Of a stretch of 64,000 bases of DNA, positions 60,501-64,000 are shown piece by piece. The stretch lies in NCBI GenBank assembly GCA_936440205.1, contig OW387135.1:29552792-29616791 (forward strand). Direction: 5' to 3'. The notes under the pieces are model-generated. The model searched no databases. It worked only from the letters and a program-made list of their open reading frames with translations, and was not told where the DNA came from. This DNA comes from Lepidonotus clava (lineage: Eukaryota; Annelida; Polychaeta; Phyllodocida; Polynoidae). Within the stretch, counting starts at the first letter, position 1; each line of letters begins with the position of its first letter. A program made the position numbers and the translations under genes.

Positions 60501-61700
60501 CCGTAGCTGAGGGCCACGCCTCCCGCCGCCCGCGACAACTCCTCCATGACGAGCATGTGGTCCATGTAGCTGCCCTCCGTACCGCCATACTCGGCTTTGG
60601 GGGGGGGGGGGGGGGGAAACAAAAACAGTAATTTTAACTTTGACATAACATTATTAAGAATGTGTATATTCCATACACACCGAAGCAATTCAAATGAGAC
60701 ATTTAATAGATTTGTTTGCTATTGCAAAGCGCCAGGGCACATGACATATCTTGGAAAGTATCCCTGATAAGTTATTTATCAGTAGTGGTTAATTATTTCA
60801 ATATTATTTGCATGTGAAGTGGCTAAGTTATGGGGCATTTTTCGTCTTCCCTCTTCTGATGTATTTTGAATAGGTTATTCATAAATATAATACACCGTAA
60901 GTATTTTTATCGTGGCATGAGAAATATGTGCAATGGAGTAGTTTGGTCATGTGTCTTTTTAAAAAAAAAAACCACAAATCTTATTGGTTTCTGTTTCAAA
61001 GCTTATTTGAGAGTAGCGACGGAGTTATGATTGATTATCGAGCTGAAATTCAAATTCATTTTAGCGGGGGAATTGCAATATACACTTACCTGGTGCTGTG
61101 ATTCCTAATAAACCCAGTTCTCCGCATTTCTTCCAGAAGTCCTTTGTTGGTAAAAAATAAAAAAAAAATTAAGAAGGAATATAGATTACAAGATAGAAGA
61201 TAAGGTAAAGATAATAATATACAGACAATATTTTGAAATGTTTATAATTTCGACCGATGGCATGGTTATAAGGACAATTGAGGTATGCTCTCCCAGTGGC
61301 GCAACCAGGCAGTCATCGTACCACAAATAGTAATTGCCTCACACGAAAATATGCATGCCTGAAGTTTTCTATGAAAAAATTATCTACACATATTGGGATC
61401 TTTTGTTGCGCTGTTATGAAAATTATTTGGATTAAAGTTTAAACAAACCCTGATTCAGGTTGTATTGTATACTTGTAGTAATCAAAAAGAAAAAAACACA
61501 CGAAGATTTTCAGAGTTATCTGAATAAACTTATAAAGCTGAGTCAAATCTTCTCAATTAGAAGCACGATCAGTGGGTAAATTGTTAAATCAATCAAGTAG
61601 TAATATCTACCCTCATTCCAGTAAAGGTGTTGTTTTTGTCGATCTCTCCAGCGAGTGGTGCAAGTTCCTTCTGGGCAAAGTTGAATACCGTCTGACGAAG
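54450..61700 (-). CDS. IVD: Isovaleryl-CoA dehydrogenase, mitochondrial; lacks first exon(s); triplicated catalytic exon
   Basis: FAD enzyme of the mitochondrial matrix that oxidises isovaleryl-CoA to 3-methylcrotonyl-CoA in leucine breakdown, passing electrons to ETF. Exons in transcript order: 61700-61611, 61141-61090, 60594-60425, 59848-59755, 59381-59245, 58935-58839, one of 58002-57909 / 57312-57219 / 56854-56761, 56055-55974, 55567-55463, 55065-54993, 54583-54450. Any one catalytic exon gives 375 residues in frame. Seen: [37 protein letters not shown] (FAD and substrate contacts), [38 protein letters not shown] with the catalytic Glu on helix G (an IVD and LCAD trait; MCAD carries its base near the C-terminus), [17 protein letters not shown] and [12 protein letters not shown]. 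The exon with the targeting peptide lies beyond 61700 and was not found up to 64000. Confidence 0.96.
54993..55065 (-). CDS. IVD: IVD exon
   Basis: Acceptor TTTTTCAG, donor CTCG|GTAAGT; phase 0 in, 1 out. It encodes [20 protein letters not shown] then IQIL. Confidence 0.95.
55463..55567 (-). CDS. IVD: IVD exon
   Basis: Acceptor TGTTGCAG, donor AAG|GTACTT; phase 0/0. It encodes [20 protein letters not shown] and [15 protein letters not shown]. Confidence 0.96.
55974..56055 (-). CDS. IVD: IVD exon downstream of the alternative cluster
   Basis: Acceptor CCGTTTAG, donor CAG|GTGAGG; phase 2 in, 0 out, compatible with all three alternative exons. It encodes [20 protein letters not shown] and KKIGEFQ. 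Confidence 0.96.
56761..56854 (-). CDS. IVD: IVD alternative catalytic exon, copy c (canonical-like)
   Basis: 94 nt, acceptor TCCTTTTCAG, donor TTGGG|GTAAGC; phase 1 in, 2 out. It encodes [20 protein letters not shown] then [12 protein letters not shown], closest to human IVD (LERLVLAGGPLG). Catalytic Glu codon at 56792-56790. Probably the constitutive or ancestral form. Confidence 0.93.
57219..57312 (-). CDS. IVD: IVD alternative catalytic exon, copy b
   Basis: 94 nt, acceptor CTGGCCACAG, donor TTGGG|GTGAGC; phase 1 in, 2 out. It encodes [20 protein letters not shown] then [12 protein letters not shown]. Catalytic Glu codon at 57250-57248. It is the most divergent copy behind the Glu and has Gly for Ser before GLD. 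Confidence 0.88.
57909..58002 (-). CDS. IVD: IVD alternative catalytic exon, copy a
   Basis: 94 nt, acceptor TCTATTCAG, donor TTAGG|GTGCGA (weakest of the three); phase 1 in, 2 out. It encodes [20 protein letters not shown] then [12 protein letters not shown]. Catalytic Glu codon at 57940-57938. Residues after the Glu (VAAGALG) look like those of other acyl-CoA dehydrogenases such as MCAD (VAAGAVG). It keeps ENKG, as human IVD does. Confidence 0.88.
58839..58935 (-). CDS. IVD: IVD exon upstream of the alternative cluster
   Basis: Acceptor TTTCTACAG, donor CCAG|GTAGGC; phase 0 in, 1 out. It encodes [20 protein letters not shown] and DCRVP. Its phase-1 donor fits all three downstream 94-nt exons. 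Confidence 0.96.
59245..59381 (-). CDS. IVD: IVD exon
   Basis: Phase 1 in, 0 out; donor AAG|GTAGGC. It encodes [20 protein letters not shown] and a beta-domain strand ending GVTAFIVEK. Confidence 0.96.
59755..59848 (-). CDS. IVD: IVD exon (FAD-contact motif)
   Basis: Phase 0 in, 1 out. It encodes [20 protein letters not shown] and [20 protein letters not shown] is the family's flavin and acyl-CoA contact; vertebrate IVD has Pro where Ala stands here. Confidence 0.96.
60425..60594 (-). CDS. IVD: IVD exon with poly-C acceptor tract
   Basis: Phase 1 in, 0 out; donor GAT|GTAAGA. It encodes [20 protein letters not shown] and [20 protein letters not shown]. Its acceptor is AAAG preceded by 18 uninterrupted C (60599-60616) in place of an ordinary mixed pyrimidine tract. 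Confidence 0.95.
61090..61141 (-). CDS. IVD: IVD exon
   Basis: A short 52-nt exon, donor CCAG|GTAAGT; phase 0 in, 1 out. It encodes [17 protein letters not shown]. Confidence 0.92.
61611..61700 (-). CDS. IVD: IVD exon (first visible)
   Basis: Acceptor TTTCTGCAG, donor AGG|GTAGAT; phase 0/0. It encodes [20 protein letters not shown] then [10 protein letters not shown], matching the N-terminal helices of mature IVD. Confidence 0.93.
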
Positions 61701-62839
61701 CTGCAGAAACACGAGGTTTTTAATTAATTTAGCGGCATAAAGATTATTATGGCCAGAGTCTATACTCATTCGTTTAAAAGTTAGTGCATGACACTTGGGC
61801 TAGACGCTCTTTGATTCAGTTGCAATCTATTGCAAAGTTGACTTTTTTTATTTCCATTTTTTTTTCCTGAAAAGATATCTTCAGGTTCCCCTGATCTTCC
61901 AGACATCGTACACTTATGTAGATCTATATGAAAATATAGAACAAAAAATATGTAACATCACATCTTTTGGACTTCACATAACAATAGAAACTTTTTGACC
62001 ACCATTATACATAGATGCTAGAGTAGCTCTATCGGATCTATCTAGAAAGAATCGTTTGGTTATGGAACTCAGCATATTGGAAATGTCAAACAAATATTTT
62101 TAGACTGGGCCTTAACATGCACGTTCCTGGATAGCACCTGTGGCCAATGTTGTGACTCTTTGCTGTGGTCACCTCCCTATTTTGCTACTTCTAGATATAG
62201 TTTATAGATTCAGTCATAAAAATGTTTATTTTCTTACATCCATTCTGTATGTAAGCAGAATGCAGAAGGAAAATAATTAGGCCTAAAGAAAAATGAATTT
62301 TGTGTTGAGGTAACCCGACCTACCCTAAATTTTTGGCCCTACCCTAACTTTTTTTTCAGGGAAATTTTATCTTCCCCGTCCTTCATAATTCAATACAATT
62401 AATAATATGGACATAGAACAAAAAATAGATGCTCTGAACATGTATTTCAGATGATGGGAGTTGTTTTTGAAGATATGTGGGGTACCTGTTTTTATTTTCA
62501 ATACTTCCCCGGGCATTGTGTCTAAGTCTAACTAAAAAGAAAGAAGAAAAAATATCAACCTAGATTAGTTACAGCGCAGCGAAACTCTCTCTAGGAGGAG
62601 TGTGATAGCGGCCAGGGTCTACTCGTCCTACTAACCTAGATCTACATAGACAGTAGACTCTACCCTATTTTTTTCGACCTAATCTTTGTGATCTCTTCAT
62701 CTCTTCAGGCTCTTGTTACCTGAACATAACAATATATTTTTGGCTTTAACAGATGCGGGATAACAGTGTTAACAGTGTTTCTCAAATTTGTGGGACTTAG
62801 GGACTGTAGTCTAATGTAATATTCCTTGGGGAGTCGGGG

Positions 62840-62898
62840 TTTTTCATTCTCACTGACGAAGGGGAGTTTGCATCCCGAACTCGGTCCGACTGAAAGCT
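62840..62898 (+). ncRNA. Possible decayed hammerhead-ribozyme-like motif
   Basis: CTGACGA (62853-62859) matches the conserved CUGANGA core. A short hairpin GGGA...TCCC (62862-62876) acts as stem II, then GAA (62877-62879). A TTTCA/TGAAA pair could form the outer stem I. The residue after GAA and the cleavage-site UH are not canonical, so it is at best a degenerate copy. Hammerheads of this small type occur in animal retroelements. Confidence 0.2.
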
Positions 62899-63150
62899 CA
62901 GTGCAGGAGACCGGTTTTAATTGAGAGTAGTGCCTCGCGCACAAGGGTGAACGGGGTTGGGGTTGGTCAGTGAACAGGCTCGTTTAGGTCTTGGTCACTC
63001 TGGCCTATTCTCAGTTGATCCCAACGCCAGGGAATTCGGGCTGCATTTGCGGTCAGAGGGTGGCAGCGCAGTGACGAATGATTCTTGCTTTCATTTCCCA
63101 GATCCGGGCTGAGATATCTAGGGTTTCGGCTCTTGTGCCATTTCAGACTT

Positions 63151-63378
63151 CAGGACCATAGCCAGATTTTCTCAGAAGAGGGTTCATTTTTTGAGTATTG
63201 TAGTTGTTGTTTTTTTGTTTTTTTTCCAGGGGGGTTCGTTTTTTGAATAAATACACATCTTTTTGATTTAGTGACATATTTTACATTAAAAATTAGAGAA
63301 GGATTCCTCCAAGGTGGGGTGGGGGGGTGGGGGGTGGGGGTTCATACGAACCCCCGAACCCCCCTGGCTACGGGCCTG
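63151..63378. mobile_element. 228-bp MITE with CAGG(C/A)CC(G/A)TAGCCAG ends
   Basis: The left end CAGGACCATAGCCAGATTTT is complementary to the right end CCCCTGGCTACGGGCCTG with mismatches. Inner GGTTC/GAACC blocks also mirror each other. The inside has G-runs and no ORF. This TIR type is frequent in marine animals; there is no clear target duplication. Confidence 0.6.
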
Positions 63379-63891
63379 GGAAGGTTTGTGCCAACCGCCG
63401 ATTATTCCACTAAGTCCAGAACTCTAAAGTTAGATGCTTATTTGTCCAAGAACTATTAATCAAGGTCCCAGGCTCAGGCTAAATAGAGAGGCTGTCCATC
63501 CCAAGAAAGAGGGGTGTGAACACAGTGATTATTATACGTCGGTGCGCGCATACTAAGCGATCATCCCGTGTTACGCGTCATTTGGTATGTGAGAGTGTCC
63601 CGCACGCTGCTGCAGTGCATTCTCCCTGAGGCACCCCCACATTGCGCGGACTGGCCGAGAGCCGGGACAGAGTGGTCATGCGATGTGTGCTCTCTACGAC
63701 GTCCGCGCTGTAACCAAGGTGAAAGTTGGGCAGCTACAGCGAACGCGAACATCGGAAGTTGTTTAGTGTCTAATTTTGGCAATTTTCAATGGATTTATAT
63801 GATTCTTTTTTTCAATTTATAAGAAACATAGTATTCCAATGCATCTGAATCACACTAGACTCACAAGAATACAACCTGAAGCACAAAAACA

Positions 63892-64000
63892 AGCCCAGTG
63901 AGTATTTTTTCATACCACACGGCGTTAAGGCTTAAGCAGCAGCATAGATACAGCTCAAGCACTGAAGCAGCCCGTTGAGTATTCTGTGATACCACACACT
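63892..64000 (+). repeat. Start of a tandem repeat with period about 77 bp
   Basis: AGCCCAGTGAGTATT...CATACCACAC at 63892 recurs as AGCCCGTTGAGTATT...GATACCACAC at 63969. A more diverged part of another unit seems to precede it. The array runs off the window edge. Confidence 0.6.

Larger units (their letters stand above)
61701..64000. other. IVD first intron / upstream region; first exon not found
   Basis: Contains a hammerhead-like motif near 62853, a MITE at 63151-63378 and a tandem repeat at the right edge. Neither an exon encoding the targeting peptide nor a clear promoter is seen, so the gene's 5' end is probably outside the window. Confidence 0.55.

Noticed and set aside
63561-63782. 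Minus-strand ORF in a GC-rich patch, considered as IVD exon 1
   Set aside because: It does not resemble the IVD N-terminus (LSEEQRQ region) and has no phase-0 donor that fits exon 61700-61611.

Overview
The window is nuclear DNA from an animal. Four protein genes are supported. Three are split by AT-rich introns with ordinary GT-AG sites, and interspersed transposon fragments (a tRNA-derived SINE, MITE-like inverted-repeat elements) and microsatellites lie between exons. Coding exons are clearly more GC-rich than the introns. The gene content and an over-represented octamer (TAGGCCTA, ten copies) suggest a marine invertebrate, perhaps an echinoderm or another invertebrate deuterostome, but I cannot fix the taxon from the sequence alone.

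Layout. (1) 1741-30502, plus strand: the 3' two thirds of a T-type (Cav3) voltage-gated calcium channel alpha-1 gene. Eighteen exons join in frame to 1618 residues: the II-III linker, all of domains III and IV with the two T-type pore aspartates, and a very long low-complexity C-terminal tail. Domains I and II lie upstream of the window. Two or three phase-symmetric candidate cassette exons sit in its introns. (2) 38478-40280, minus strand: an intronless B-box/coiled-coil/NHL-like protein without a RING (Brat-like architecture), convergent with the channel gene. (3) 44574-52400, plus strand: a complete ten-exon mitochondrial-clan cytochrome P450 of about 519 residues. (4) 54450-61700, minus strand, convergent with the P450: isovaleryl-CoA dehydrogenase (IVD), lacking only its first exon(s).

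The most striking feature is in IVD. The exon that carries the catalytic glutamate is present as three tandem copies (57909-58002, 57219-57312, 56761-56854). Each is exactly 94 nt with identical phases (1 in, 2 out), AG/GT borders and a conserved GLDIER core, but the residues that follow the catalytic Glu differ. Because 94 is not a multiple of three, only one copy can be used per mRNA. This looks like a mutually exclusive exon cluster that swaps part of the acyl-CoA pocket of a leucine-catabolism enzyme.

The genes show no shared pathway. The P450 and IVD are both mitochondrial enzymes but are otherwise unrelated. Long stretches between exons hold mainly AT-rich unique sequence plus the repeats listed.
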